Assembly: GCA_964006375.1 (NCBI GenBank)
Contig: OZ023269.1
Location: forward strand, 129,324,809 to 129,388,808
Direction of reading: 5' to 3'
Length of the DNA stretch: 64,000 nucleotides
Source: Tillus elongatus
Taxonomy: Eukaryota > Arthropoda > Insecta > Coleoptera > Cleridae
Shown here: positions 1 through 11,874 of the stretch, piece by piece
Layout: each line of letters starts with the position of its first letter
Position numbering within the stretch: the stretch's first letter is position 1
The notes under the pieces: model-generated
What the model saw: only the letters and a program-made list of their open reading frames with translations
What the model was told of the DNA's origin: nothing
The model's database searches: none
Translations under genes and position numbers: made by a program

Positions 1-856
1 GCAAGGGCACTTACTATTATACAATTTCAAAAACAAAATCTATCCTGAACAAAACTATTCTCATTTTATGTTAATTTTCTGTGGTTTTATAACAATATAT
101 GACTTTCAAATTTTTACATTCAAAAGTAGGCCAATATTATTAGTTGATATGGAATGTCGAAAATGTGCTACATTAAAGAATGAAAGTGTTCTAATAATTT
201 GTTTGTTATATTGTACTCATATAACCTTACTTTTCAGAGAATATTATTCTTATTTCCCTGAAAAAGGGTTTATTCTGGTTTGAATACAATATACAATACA
301 GCGTATGCAACCAAAAATACAAAGACGAAATGCTTGGTATCGACGTTTTCGACCAATGGGAAACCATAGGAAGGTGCAATGTAATTTCAGTGCTGCAAGT
401 GATACGTGTGTGTGTGTTTAAATACCATGCAATGAATTTGAGTAACGGAATTCAACTGCTTTTACGGCCAGCAGGAGCAACAGGCGAGATCTTTTAACGG
501 CAGGGCTTTTCTAACTAGGGAAGGGAAGCAAATGAGTCACTCTTAAAATAAATCTGTTAGTGACGCACCCCATGGGTTTTAGTTATTTTGAAATGTACGT
601 TATTTATAGAAATAGAAATGTTAGGAAACGAAACGTTGGAAATAGGTATACGTACGTCCGCTTTATTAACGGTCATATTTTTAATATTTTAGAAAAACTG
701 GGAGCTCTTATATAACCACAATAGATCTTTGTATTTTTTAAAGGTCGTTTTATTTTTACAATTGATGGTAGATATTGCCTATATATTTTAAACTTTGGAG
801 ATTTTAAAAAGAGATAATTAAAATCATAATTTTACGCAGCCTTACCTTCCGCTCTT
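1..856. other. A+T-rich DNA, nothing recognised
   Basis: No open frame with recognisable protein similarity, no tRNA-like boxes and no terminal inverted repeats were seen. It ends where the first HP element begins. Confidence 0.6.
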
Positions 857-1025
857 CTAAAAAGTGCGTTATGGTAGTGAATTTTCATAGAAATGATCTG
901 GCACAAAATATTTTATTATAACTTTTTTTTCTTATAACATAGATATCTAAATTTTGGTGTATAGTTTACTTTTTATATCGTAAACCTACCTATCAAATTT
1001 GGTTATCATAGATTTTTTATTTTTT

Positions 1026-1588
1026 AAGATAAAATTTTTTTTCAAATGAAAACTCAAAATTTTTCCAGAAAACCTCGTCCGATTTTTCTGACTAACGAAC
1101 TTATTAAAGCCATTTACAAAAGGAAGGCACATGCCAAATTATATCAAAATCTGCCTATTATTCTTTGAGATAAAATTTTTTTCGAATGAAAACTCAAAAT
1201 TTTCCCGGAAAACCTCGTCCGATTTTCCTTACTAACAAACTTGTCAAAGCCATTTACAAAAGGAAGGTACATGCCAAATTTTATTAAAATCGGCTTATTA
1301 CTTTTTGAGATAAGAATTTTTTTCGAATAAAAACTCAAAATTTTCCCGGAAAACCTCATCCGATTTTCCTGACTAACGAACTTATCCAAGCCATTTACAA
1401 AAGAAAGGTACATACCAAATTTTATTAAAATCGGCTTATTAATTTTTGAGATAAGAATTTTTTTCGAATGAAAACTCAAAATTTTCCCGGAAAACCTCAT
1501 CCGATTTTCCTGACTAACGAACTTATCCAAGCCATTTACAAAAGAAAGGTACATGCCAAATTTTATCAAAATCGGCCTATTATTTTTT
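1026..1588. repeat. Tandem repeat, four units of 141 bp
   Basis: Units start at 1026, 1167, 1307 and 1448, with periods of 141, 140 and 141 bp. Each runs from GAGATAAAATTTTT to a CAAATTTTATCAAAATCGG-like stretch. Other HP copies carry this segment once, so this is a local expansion. 141 bp is 47 codons, so the minus-strand frame mostly repeats in phase. Confidence 0.85.
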
Positions 1589-1602
1589 GAGTTATCGGTG
1601 TG

Positions 1603-1606
<4 letters not shown>

Positions 1607-1687
<81 letters not shown>
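1607..1687. repeat. (TA)n microsatellite
   Basis: Uninterrupted TA dinucleotides, lying in the (TA)n position typical of HP elements. Confidence 0.95.
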
Positions 1688-1690
<3 letters not shown>

Positions 1691-2307
1691 ATATAAAAAT
1701 TGAAACTGACCCCGGATATGGGTTCTAGGGGTCCTAGATCGCGCTCATTTGCAAAAAATTTTTCAAAATTCAAAAGTCGGGATCTTCCCATTAGTGAATT
1801 TTTTCTACGAAAATTCACTAAAATAAATGTTTTCAAACAATCAAAGGTTCTTCGTTATTTTAACAGCTAGGTGTATTAAATGAAGATATACGGTTTTTCT
1901 GATAGCTATCAATCAATGAAAAAACAATTACCTAGTTACTACACTTTTCCGATTCATTCAAATGAAATGTGCAACATTTGTATTAGTTTCGTTTCTAAGT
2001 AAATGCCCCTATGTAACTGATTTATACAGGGTGGCGCATTGAAAACGAAACAGACCGATTTGCGTCCAAAGAAACTTTTTTTAAGAAACGCTGAAACACG
2101 TAAATTTTAATATTGAGGGGGACATGTTTTGACATAAGACTCAACTTTGTCACATCAACCCCTTAAGGGTGGTGATAACAACCCTTATATTTTAAATAGA
2201 AAACATGGGTCCAGTGTTACATCATTTGAAAGCTCTTTCTTTTCTGAATTCAGCACACAAATTTTTTATCAACTCATTTAAAAATTATTCGCAGTTGAGA
2301 ATGCAAA

Positions 2308-2427
2308 AACGCATTTCACTCATTCCGATAAGAAATGTACTAATAGTCAATGTTTTGTTGGTTTGTAAACAAAAAATTGACTATCAGAACATTTCTTATC
2401 GGAATGAGAGAAATGCGGTTTATTATT
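2308..2427. repeat. Inverted repeat inside the transposon leader
   Basis: CGCATTTCACTCATTCC at about 2309 is matched by GGAATGAGAGAAATGCG ending near 2417, with GATAAGAAATGTACTAATAG facing its inverse. It lies between the terminal repeat and the transposase start. Confidence 0.8.
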
Positions 2428-2481
2428 TCAGTTTATCGGTCGGTTTGATACTTGATAGTACTACCGAAAATTAATTTCACA

Positions 2482-3525
2482 ATGGTGTATTCTGTAGAAG
2501 AAAGAGTTGAAATAATTACTCTTTTTTTCAAAAAACGATGACTGTGCCAACCGTATCGCAAATTTGTTTAATGAACGACATCCGAACAGACATGTTAACA
2601 GAAAATACATTTTGGAGTTAGTTGCAAAGAAAGCGGTTCAGTAACCAACAAAAAAAAACGGGATCCTGAACGTGAATTTCCGGTTAGAAATGAGACTACT
2701 GAGAGTGAAGTTTTAGGATAAATTGCTGCAGACCCAACTTTGAGCACGAGAAAATTGGCCACTGTTTCAAACATCAAAAGAACTATTCAGCGAATATTGA
2801 AGCATCATAAACAACTGAATGAAGCTGATTTTGATCAGCGGCTGGAGTTTTGTGAAGTTATGACTGCACGAATAGCTGATAACGGGAACTTTCTGTTCAA
2901 TATCTGTTTTTCAGACGAGTGTATGTTTTTATTAAACTCTACAGTCAATCGTCATAATTGTCGTTATTGGGCAGATAATAATCCAAGAAATTTTCACGAA
3001 GTCCACACTCAAACTCCACAGAAATTGAATGCCTGGACTGACATTTTTGGAGACCGTTTAATCGGACCAATTTTTCTTGATGGCAATTTGAGTGGCGAAA
3101 CGTATATGGAGTTACTATAAGATATCGTTTACCCTCTATTAATTGACATTGTTGAAAATGATGATCGCTATCAAGGAAATCAATTAGTGTTTTAACAAGA
3201 TGGAGCTCCTCCGCATTTCTCACAACGTGTTAGGGAGTTTTTGAACAGAGAATTTCCAGAGCAATGTATTGGACGTAAAGGTGCTATTGAGTGGCCCCCT
3301 AGATCACCGAATTTAACTCCTTTAGACTTCTTTCTATGGGGCCATTTAAAGAGTAGAATTTACGCAACAGAATCGGATTCTCTGGAAGAATTACGACGAC
3401 GCATTGTTAAAGAATGCCGTCTAATAATTCCACAAATGCTCCAGAATGTCAGAGCTCGTTTTGAACAAAATTTGTACTTTTGTATAGAAGCTGGTGGTCA
3501 ACAATTTGAACACTTACTTAACTAA
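2482..3525 (+). pseudogene. mariner-type transposase, frameshifted and interrupted
   Basis: The start is the ATG at 2482 (MVYSVEERVEIITLF), an N-terminal helix-turn-helix as in insect mariner-like transposases. A one-base shift after the T run near 2527 moves the frame (CANRIANLFNERHPN follows in another frame); reading then resumes in the first frame at 2740. Catalytic motifs of the DDD type are visible: FSDECMF near 2910, QDGAPPHF near 3199 and PRSPNLTPLDFFLWG near 3300. Stop codons at 3118 (TAA after MELL) and 3193 interrupt the central part. The protein would cut and paste the element at TA sites; this copy cannot make it. Confidence 0.88.
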
Positions 3526-3899
3526 ATAAACATTTTTGAACGTTTGGTTTTGTTTTTTAGTTTTTCTTAACGAAAAATTGACTAATTAGTGCATTTCTTA
3601 CCACAATGAATAAAATACGTTCTTGCAACTCCAACCGTGAATAATTTTTAAACGAGTTGATAAAACTTTCAAAAAAATTTGTGTGCTGAATTCAGAAAAG
3701 AAAGAGCTTTCAAATGTAACACTCGATCCATGTTCCCTATTTAAAATATAAGGGTTGTTATCACCACCATTAAGGGGTTGATGTGACAAAGTTGAGTTTT
3801 ATGTCAAAACATGTCCCCCTCAATATTAAAATTGACGTGTTTTAGCCTTTCTTAAAAAAAATCGGCAAATCGGTCTGTTTCGTTTTCAATGCGCCACCC

Positions 3900-4130
<231 letters not shown>

Positions 4131-4133
4131 ATG

Positions 4134-4660
4134 ACGTGACAACAAAACAGCAAACAACAAATAAAAGTAATGCAAGCATAAAATTACAATACGGTAGAGG
4201 TACAACTCATATCAAAGGGCTCGCCATGACTCATTACTTGGGGTAATGGCAAGCGGGGTAATATGAAACACTAGTTCCAGTGGCTGGGTAGACATAATAT
4301 ACCTATACTATACTAGGACTTCAAAATATAAAGAGAAGAATTAAAATTGTAATAGGGCATTGTGTGATTCTAAAGAGGTGCAGTAGCATTTATGAAGGGG
4401 ATTCCGTTCGTGCCCATATGCAATGGTAAATTGTGGTTCCTGTGCTTGCATACGATTGCCGGGATAAAGGTATGAGTCACAGGGAGTTTCTGCTGGAACA
4501 CTTTAGAACAATAAACGGACATCGGTGTTGCCAGATGCAATAAACATTCTCAAACTTGAAGCAATATGTTTAACGAACCCTTAAAACATAAAGTATGTGT
4601 ATTCAGATTTTTAAGAACATGATATTTTACACGAAATAATATAGGTATAAGTAAACATCA
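4134..4660. other. No recognised feature
   Basis: Mixed-composition sequence without a readable protein or repeat that I could match elsewhere in the window. Confidence 0.5.
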
Positions 4661-4838
4661 GATAAGTACACTTTGAGAACCCAAATCACCACAACACATT
4701 TTTAAAGACCCCACTATCGTTTCACTAACAAAGTTAGCGTCACCAGAGGAAAAAAATTCGAAACGTTCGTCAAGTCGTTAAAAAACGTGTTGTGGTGATT
4801 TGGGTTCTCCAAATGTATATTAGTGCCCATCACAGGTT
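4661..4838. mobile_element. PLE-like terminal unit A, inverted pair, decayed
   Basis: GATAAGTACACTTTGAGAAC begins the unit and an inverse ending near 4838 (TTTGGGTTCTCCAA, then CCCATCACAGGTTC) closes it. The left half carries on the minus strand a relic of hammerhead family A (about 4706-4749), with CTGGTGA in place of CTGATGA. The right half keeps only CGAAACGTTCGTC. Related units are at 7922-8050, 20159-20294, 42601-42790 and 51527-51555. Confidence 0.7.
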
Positions 4839-5134
4839 CATCAGAGAAATAATGTGAATAAGAGCTAAATTTGTAAGGGTGTCGACTCTGGGTTCATTAC
4901 AAAAGCTGTCGCTATCGAAACCAGAGGCCTCTAAAGGTGAGCCTCCGGTATTCGGGCATAGAAAACTAAGGAGGGGATAACAATTCCTGCTTGTAGCAAT
5001 TATGCGGGCCACCACAAGTTCCCTTTGAAGTGATGGGCAAATCTGGAAAGCCAAGATCATTCAAACATGCTGCTAGTGTGTTGTCAGTTTATTAGAGGCA
5101 CCAAAAAAATGCGTAAATGGAGACGTCACCCTTC
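4839..5134. other. No recognised feature
   Basis: A 76-codon minus-strand open frame (5060 back to 4830) exists but resembles nothing I know. Confidence 0.4.
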
Positions 5135-5265
5135 AAAGAATGCTTATTTGGAGAATTTGTTCCAAAATGTAAAGCCTTCTTGAAAAGAAATGGACACCTA
5201 AGAAAGTTTTACCATTCGTTGACAATGCTCCGTCACATTCAGTTGTTGGTGAAAAACTAGTGATC
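5135..5265 (+). pseudogene. pogo/Tigger-type DDE transposase fragment
   Basis: Two frames that overlap near 5191-5197 read as one stretch of a DDE_1 transposase. The first, from 5141, gives LFGEFVPKCKAFLKRNGH; the second, from 5191, gives PKKVLPFVDNAPSHS. The VDNAPSH block is the second catalytic aspartate motif of pogo/Tigger/jerky proteins (D codon at 5221), and the preceding FVP..K.FLK..G pattern fits the same family. Only about 40 residues remain, with a frameshift, and an HP element begins 14 bp later. Confidence 0.6.
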
Positions 5266-5278
5266 ATTATTCAACTTT

Positions 5279-6344
<1,066 letters not shown>

Positions 6345-6635
6345 GGGACGCAGCAAGTGCGTTATGGTAGCGAATTTTTTGATTAAATGCTTCAAATTTG
6401 AATAGCTCAATTTGCTATTAACCTATAAGGTTGACCAGGAAACCAGTTTTTTCGGGAACAATTTAAGTTTACTTTCGGAAATTTTTGTAAATTTTCAAAC
6501 AATAAAGTTATTTTGATGAAACATGGCACATTGTTTCCACTATATAGATTGATGTCTGCTTTCTTTAAAAAACATGTCTGCTATTAAAAACATTTTTATG
6601 AAAATTCACTACCATAACGCACTTGCTGCGTCCAG
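6345..6635. mobile_element. P/P foldback MITE
   Basis: The module is bounded by inverted copies of the P end: GGGACGCAGCAAGTGCGTTA at 6345 and its inverse CGCACTTGCTGCGTCC ending at 6633. The arms share about 35 bp into GGTAGYGAATTTT. The interior has TCAAACAATAAAGTTATTTT and no coding. Matching copies are at 27214-27522, 45211-45521 and, truncated, 60985-61240. Confidence 0.8.
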
Positions 6636-6639
6636 AAGT

Positions 6640-7169
6640 TTTTATAAAGTAGCTACACTGTATTTTCGGACTTAAGTTTACTTTTCTAACCGGTTTGGTA
6701 TTTAGTTTCCCAATTCGAACAGTTTCTGTGTAGATCCTCGTATGATTCAGAAACAACTTTGATGGCATATTTTTCTTCAAACTTTCAATGACAATTTCAT
6801 CAGTGACAAAACATCGAATTTATTATTGTATATATTGATAAGATTCAATGCTATTTAATTATTTTTCTAGTTACCAAGATGAGTTACTCTATTCAAAACA
6901 CGAACTTTTATGGGAAAAGAGGTCATGTTGTAAAATGATAACCTATTTAAACAATTAAAGAACTTATAAAACGATGATATCCTTGATTTTAAGTTGCATA
7001 TTATCTATAATGGAAAACAAATAAAAATAATGTTAACAACAATACTCTCTGTATCACTTACATGTTGGTCTGAGTCATATTATTATTTACATACTTAAGA
7101 TCCACTTATAACATCCACAAAAAGCCTAACCTCTAGTGCGATATTAAAAAAAATCAATTGTTCATTGTG
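6640..7169. other. No recognised feature
   Basis: A+T-rich sequence, no matches noticed. Confidence 0.5.
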
Positions 7170-7179
7170 AAGAAATATA

Positions 7180-7538
7180 TTCTGTTATTTGTTCTTTAAA
7201 GTCGGCATATTTCCGCGACTATGGCCAATCACCGACGCCAGGGAGCAGTTTCACCTCACTATCCTGGAAATTTAGCCGAACCCTTGCCTTTCTGTAAAGA
7301 GGGTAGGGATTTTTAACGTGCCCAACATCGCATGGACGCGGGACAGACGGCTTTACGCCCCATCCGAAGGGCGGAACGTGCAGACATTCAACTTGCTCAA
7401 ATAAAATGTCACAACCTCGGTTGATGTTAATTGTACATGCAGTATGTACTGAAAAAGTGAAAGGAGAGCCCTGGGATCGAACCCAGTACCCTTCGGTTCA
7501 GAGGCACACGTTTTTACCTCTGGACCACCGAGGCCTTC
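7180..7538 (-). mobile_element. tRNA-derived SINE, copy 1
   Basis: Read on the minus strand, the head (7535 back to 7469) begins GCCTCGGTGGTCCAGAGG (A-box region) and carries GGGTTCGATCCC, a standard pol III B box. A body of about 270 bp follows with TGGGCACGTTAAAAATCCC. The flanks carry a 10-bp direct repeat, AAGAAATATA, at 7170-7179 and 7539-7548. Copies at 46105 and 49650 share the whole length. The head is too diverged at its 3' side to be a working tRNA gene. Confidence 0.88.
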
Positions 7539-7748
7539 AAGAAATATAACAAATATTTATTAAAAGTTTTAAGGTATTAGGCGTTTATAAAAACTTTAAG
7601 CAGAATATTTAAACTTATCCGTATATTTAGAAACAAATAAATCATTTTCACTCTTTTCCCACTTTGAATTCGTAAATTATGAAGCCAAATTTAAAAAACA
7701 CGCTAGCTTTATACACAAATTACTTTCCCATTTCAATCTTAGAAAGGC

Positions 7749-8255
7749 CCCAGCGCAGTAAGTTCGTTATGATAGCGAATTTTCATTAAACGCATTAAAT
7801 TTTAATTATTCCTTATCTTAGGAACTTTAATTTTGGTAGATCTCTATTAGAACAACATGTATGCCAAATTTCATCTAAACAGCTTTGTTATTTTTGGAGA
7901 TACAAACCTCTGAGTAAAGATTGGAACCTGTGGTGAGCACTGATAAGTACAATTTGGAGAACACGATTCATTACAACAATACAAAACAGTTTTAAGACCT
8001 GACGATCGTTTCGCTACCAAAGTTGGCGTAAAGTTTGGAGTCATCAGAGGAATGCATTAACTTCATTTTATTTATTTTTATAATTTTTTAATAGAAATAG
8101 AACAAACTTGTTGTGAAAAAAAAAGCCGGGTCCGATCGTGTTGCTTAACGAACTCTTCCAAGCTATTACCTAAAGAAAGGCAAATGCCAAGTTCCATCCA
8201 AACCGGTGAATAATTTTTCAAGGTATCGTTTGGATATATACATACATACATACAT

Positions 8256-8258
<3 letters not shown>
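7749..8258 (-). mobile_element. HP element, P half, split by a PLE-like unit
   Basis: The P end GCAGTAAGTTCGTTATGATA is at about 7753. HP body runs to about 7916 and resumes at 8060-8250 (CCGATCGTGTTGCTTAACGA). A PLE-like unit separates the two parts. A TA-rich tail and (TA)n follow. Confidence 0.65.
7922..8050 (-). mobile_element. PLE-like unit A with interrupted hammerhead motif
   Basis: On the minus strand the core boxes are CTGATGA (8047 back to 8041), GAAAC (8012 back to 8008) and GTC (8003 back to 8001), with the ACGATCGT palindrome as helix III. Relative to the other copies, 12 extra bases sit between CTGATGA and the helix II sequence, so this copy should not fold correctly. Confidence 0.65.

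Positions 8259-8315
<57 letters not shown>
8259..8315. repeat. (TA)n microsatellite
   Basis: Preceded by a short (CATA)n run. Confidence 0.95.
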
Positions 8316-8316
<1 letters not shown>

Positions 8317-8402
8317 CACTTGGTTTTCGGGTTTGACCGCGTGTAGAGTTTATTAAAACACGACGTTTCTGCTCCTGAGGTGCAGCCATTTTCAAGAGGA
8401 TA
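8316..8402 (-). mobile_element. PLE-like unit D, hammerhead-like fold with altered core
   Basis: On the minus strand TTGAAAATGGC is followed by a CTGC..GCAG stem and then GAAACGTCGTG. The layout matches the hammerhead families in this window, but the CTGANGA box is TTGAAAA. A second copy lies at 42317-42392, also directly after a (TA)n array. Confidence 0.5.
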
Positions 8403-8512
8403 AGTAAATATGAAATGAAGTCCTAAGACTGCAATCTGTCTACTACCTAAATCTCACTGAAGATCGTTTCTAAGGTGTCAGGTGTTCAACCCTAAAACTG
8501 AGAGATGACATA
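8403..8512. repeat. Repeat shared with 51369-51530
   Basis: CTGCAATCTGTCTACTACC and TCAGGTGTTCAACCCTA match CTCAATCTGCCTACTCCCC and CAGTGTGTTCAACCCTA at 51.4 kb, which lies downstream of a PLE reverse transcriptase. It is therefore likely PLE-derived. Confidence 0.55.
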
Positions 8513-8519
8513 AGTTTCC

Positions 8520-9075
8520 GAAGTCTTACGATCGATGAAATCACTCTCTTTGCGAGCTTTCTTTATGAAAATTTGCTAAAAATTGTGATAAATCATTAGA
8601 TAGATATTTTAAATGACGAAGTTTAAAGTCTTACCATCGATATCTCGTTTTCGAATTTTCGTAATGAACATTCGCTAGATATGTGAGTGTTTGTGCTATA
8701 TGGCAACGCCGGATTCAGCCAACGGCCCTCAAACAGTCCCATACAACAGTCTCCGCTTGATATTACAATGATGACGATGAGTAATGGCTTGCTGACTCAA
8801 AACTTTTGGCAAGGCCGTTAGCCGGCAGTCGTTACCCGAATCAAACGAATATATCCGACAAATTTACACACCATTCACAAGAACTATCATTTTATGTCAC
8901 GTCTAAAACAATAAGCTTTCTCTTATGCACTGTTGTCAAATCTGTGTTTATGTAACACCAAGACAAGTGTACAATTTCAACATTTTCCGGTATTTTATTT
9001 CGCATAAAACAACATATTACAATGCAAAATACAATCTATTTGCAACACACTTTAATAACATTGTGAACTAAAAAA
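8520..9075. other. Mostly unrecognised; two decayed H-like ends
   Basis: TTTATGAAAATTTGCTAAAAA near 8563 and CGTAATGAACATTCGCTAG near 8660 resemble H right arms. The rest shows nothing I can name. Confidence 0.35.
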
Positions 9076-9938
9076 AGCCTGGACGCAGCAAGTGCGTTAT
9101 GGTAGTGAATTTTCAGAAATGATCTGGCACAAAATATTTTATTATTACTTTTTTCTTGTAACATAGAAATCTAAATTTCGGTATGTAGTTTACTTTTTAT
9201 ATCGAAAACCTACCTACCAAATTTGGTTATCATAGCTTTTTTACTTTTTGAGATAAAAAAATTTTTCGAATGAAAACTCAAAATTTTCCCGGAAAACCTC
9301 GTCCGATTTTCCTGACTAACAAACTTATTCAAGCCATTCACAAAAGGAAGGTACACGCCAAATTGTATCAAAATCGGCCCATTATTTTTTGAGTTATCGG
9401 TGTGGTACATGTCTATACAGGCTGGCGCATCGAAAACGAAACAGACCGATTTGCGTCCAGAGAAATTTTTTTTTTAAGAAACGCTTAAACGTCAATTTGA
9501 ATATTGAGGGGGACATGTTTTGACATAAAACTCAACTTTGTCACATTAACCCCTTAAGGGTGGTGATAACAACCCTTATATTTTAAATAGGGAACATGGG
9601 TCGAGTGTTACATCATTTGAAAGCTCTTTCTTTTCTGAATTCAGCACACAAATTTTTTTGGAAGTTTTATCAGCTCGTTTAAAAATTATTCACAGTTGGA
9701 GTTGCAAGAACGTATTTCATTCATTGTGATAAGAAATGCAGTAATTAGTCAATTTTTCGTTAAAAAAAAACTAAAAAACAAAACCAAACGTTCAAAAATG
9801 TTTATTCAGTTAAGTAAGTGTTCAAATTGTTGACCACCAGCTTCAATACAAAAGTACAAATTTTGTTCAAAACGACCTCTGACATTCTGGAGCATTTGTG
9901 GAGTTATTAGACGGCATTCTTCAACAATGCGTATATAT

Positions 9939-10018
<80 letters not shown>

Positions 10019-10140
10019 TGAAACTGACCCCGGATATGGGTTCTAGGGGTCCTAGTTTGCGTTCATTCGCAATTTTTTTTTCAAAATTCAAAAGTCGTAA
10101 TCTCCCCATTAGTGAATTTTTTCTACGAAAATTCACTAAA
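9076..10140 (-). mobile_element. HP element interrupted by a mariner fragment
   Basis: The P end GGACGCAGCAAGTGCGTTAT is at 9081 and the HP body runs to about 9417. Mariner-related sequence occupies 9418-9932. The (TA)n array (9941-10015), the ACCCCGGATATGGGTTCTAG block and the H hairpin (10109-10139) then complete the HP element. Its two halves thus flank the insertion, which sits at the array position. Confidence 0.82.
9418..9932 (-). mobile_element. 3' fragment of the long-TIR mariner
   Basis: It starts CAGGCTGGCGCATCGAAAAC after TA, as the terminal repeat of the 2027-3900 element. It continues through the 3' untranslated part into the transposase C-terminus, which on the minus strand reads RRIVEECR-like and then QNLYFCIEAGGQQFEHLLN with its stop. 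It breaks off at CAATGCGT against TA-rich sequence, so the 5' two thirds are missing. Confidence 0.85.
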
Positions 10141-10424
10141 AAAAATTAGATGGCCACAGAATGTTTCACGTAGACTATGAAGCCACCATAAAACACGTTT
10201 TAAAATAATAAAATGCTCAAAGGCGCGATGTAAAATATGGTGAACACCACTAACGTTTTATTTATTATCAACTACGTACACAATTTTTCCTATCACTGAA
10301 AATCTATCACAAACGTGGGGGAAAATGCTTTGCTTTCCGGTATTGTGGATTTGTATCAAACAAATAATGGAAAACAGAAATACAGTTTTAATTATGTGGC
10401 TAAAAGGACAGCAGTCAGCAAGCT

Positions 10425-10560
10425 AATGGGCGAGTTCATCAGGCGCCAGCGCTGCCAGCAGTTCCAGTGTTATGTCAAAAAATGTTGACATCTGTCAACA
10501 TTTTTTTAACATAAGAATGGAGCTGCTGGCAGCTACTGACGTCTGGTGGACTCGCCCAAT
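10425..10560. mobile_element. Small foldback MITE
   Basis: GGGCGAGTTCATCAGGCGCC (from 10428) faces GACGTCTGGTGGACTCGCCC, and the arms continue inward through TGCCAGCAG/CTGCTGGCA to TGTTGACA/TGTCAACA. The loop is only a few bases. No other copy was seen in the window. Confidence 0.8.
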
Positions 10561-10844
10561 GATATAGTGTATAAGCTGGTCAAAGAGTCGATGGAAAACT
10601 GGTGTAAAACAAATAGACAATATTACAATAGAAGTTATGGGCAAATAAATATCTCAAAACAGAGGCAATGGAGTATTGGGAATAAGAATGGTTTAGTTTT
10701 GCAACCAAATCATAAATTCGTATGTCCTTATGCATCCAACTTTGCTTAAAATTATACCACATATTGGCGAGCATAACGACTTAAGATTCTACTATACAAC
10801 CGTTACCAGAATCAAATTAAACCATGGCTATTTTCCAGCTCAGT

Positions 10845-10983
<139 letters not shown>

Positions 10984-11738
10984 CAGTATTGCCCATGTGA
11001 CAATCTTGATAATTTAATATTTGAGTGGTCTTAGTACGACGTTTTACTGACACCAATACAAAAACTAACCAGAAATTCGTCTAGTTATATAAATTTGACA
11101 ACACCACAACCGTAATATACTTTCCAGGACATAGTCATTTATTATAATTCGCGCATAGTATTACTACACGTCCTTATCTAGCTTTCCATTATACTATTAT
11201 AGTAACTATACTGTATTATGTTGTAGTTTCCGCTTTAACAGTGGTTTAATATAGCTACTGCTGGCTTTAATTTCACTGCTTGTACACTACACAGACACAC
11301 TGTGTGTATATCTCGAATATTTCACGCGACAACCTTTTGTTTTCAGGCACCTCATCACGACTGAATACATGAAAACGGAATGCTGATATTCAAGCAGATA
11401 GCTCAGTTATCACGCATACAAGGGTCGATATACGGTATAAGCAGTCATAAATTATATATTTAACAATAAAAAATAATCAGGATTGTGAAAAATGCAGTTC
11501 TAAACAGAAATTGAAAGAAGTTGGTTAAATATACTGGTTTTTAAGAACCAAATCGTTTTTGTCACATACAATTAGGTCTGGAATGAATGCCTGGTGTTGT
11601 ATTTTAAACGACCATTTGAAAAAAGATATCCCAAACTTATTTGAGGATAGATGGCCCTTTAGCAACAGGCGTTATGTGGTAGCAGCACGATGTCGCACCT
11701 GCCCATAATACGGTTGCCGTTACAAACTACCTAAATGT
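10984..11738. other. No recognised feature
   Basis: No protein similarity or paired repeats noticed. Confidence 0.45.
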
Positions 11739-11874
11739 ATTTATTTATTTATTTATTTATTAGAACTGCTCCATAGATCTCTATACTCTATATCGGAAAT
11801 AGTCAAAAGACAAAAACAGCGTATCAACGTTGAAATTTAAAATTAAAATATTCGTCCACAGAATACAAAGAATG

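Larger units (their letters stand above)
857..1822 (-). mobile_element. HP element copy with expanded tandem core
   Basis: This is a non-autonomous repeat of the family called HP here. The left side has a decayed P end (AAGTGCGTTATGGTAGTG near 863). The right side has the hairpin H end at 1791-1821, whose arms TTAGTGAATTTT and AAAATTCACTAA face each other. Between them are four tandem units (1026-1588), a (TA)n array (1607-1687) and the conserved block with ACCCCGGATATGGGTTCTAG. A long minus-strand frame crosses it (1836 back to 1144), but (TA)n is open in every frame, so I do not call a gene. Subterminal inverted repeats, an internal microsatellite and the lack of coding recall Helentron-related elements (DINE-1/HINE); that classification is inference. 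Confidence 0.7.

Noticed and set aside
1026..1588. CRISPR-like array
   Set aside because: The repeats are contiguous 141-bp units without unique spacers, in a eukaryotic transposon.
1144..1836. A 230-codon minus-strand open frame with internal 47-residue repeats
   Set aside because: It crosses (TA)n, which has no stop in any frame, and HP body sequence. Other copies are broken at different places and no known domain is present. I treat it as a chance frame in a repeat.
7469..7535. A tRNA gene on the minus strand
   Set aside because: A and B boxes are good, but the acceptor and anticodon stems do not close and three copies share a 270-bp tail and target duplications, so it is a SINE head.
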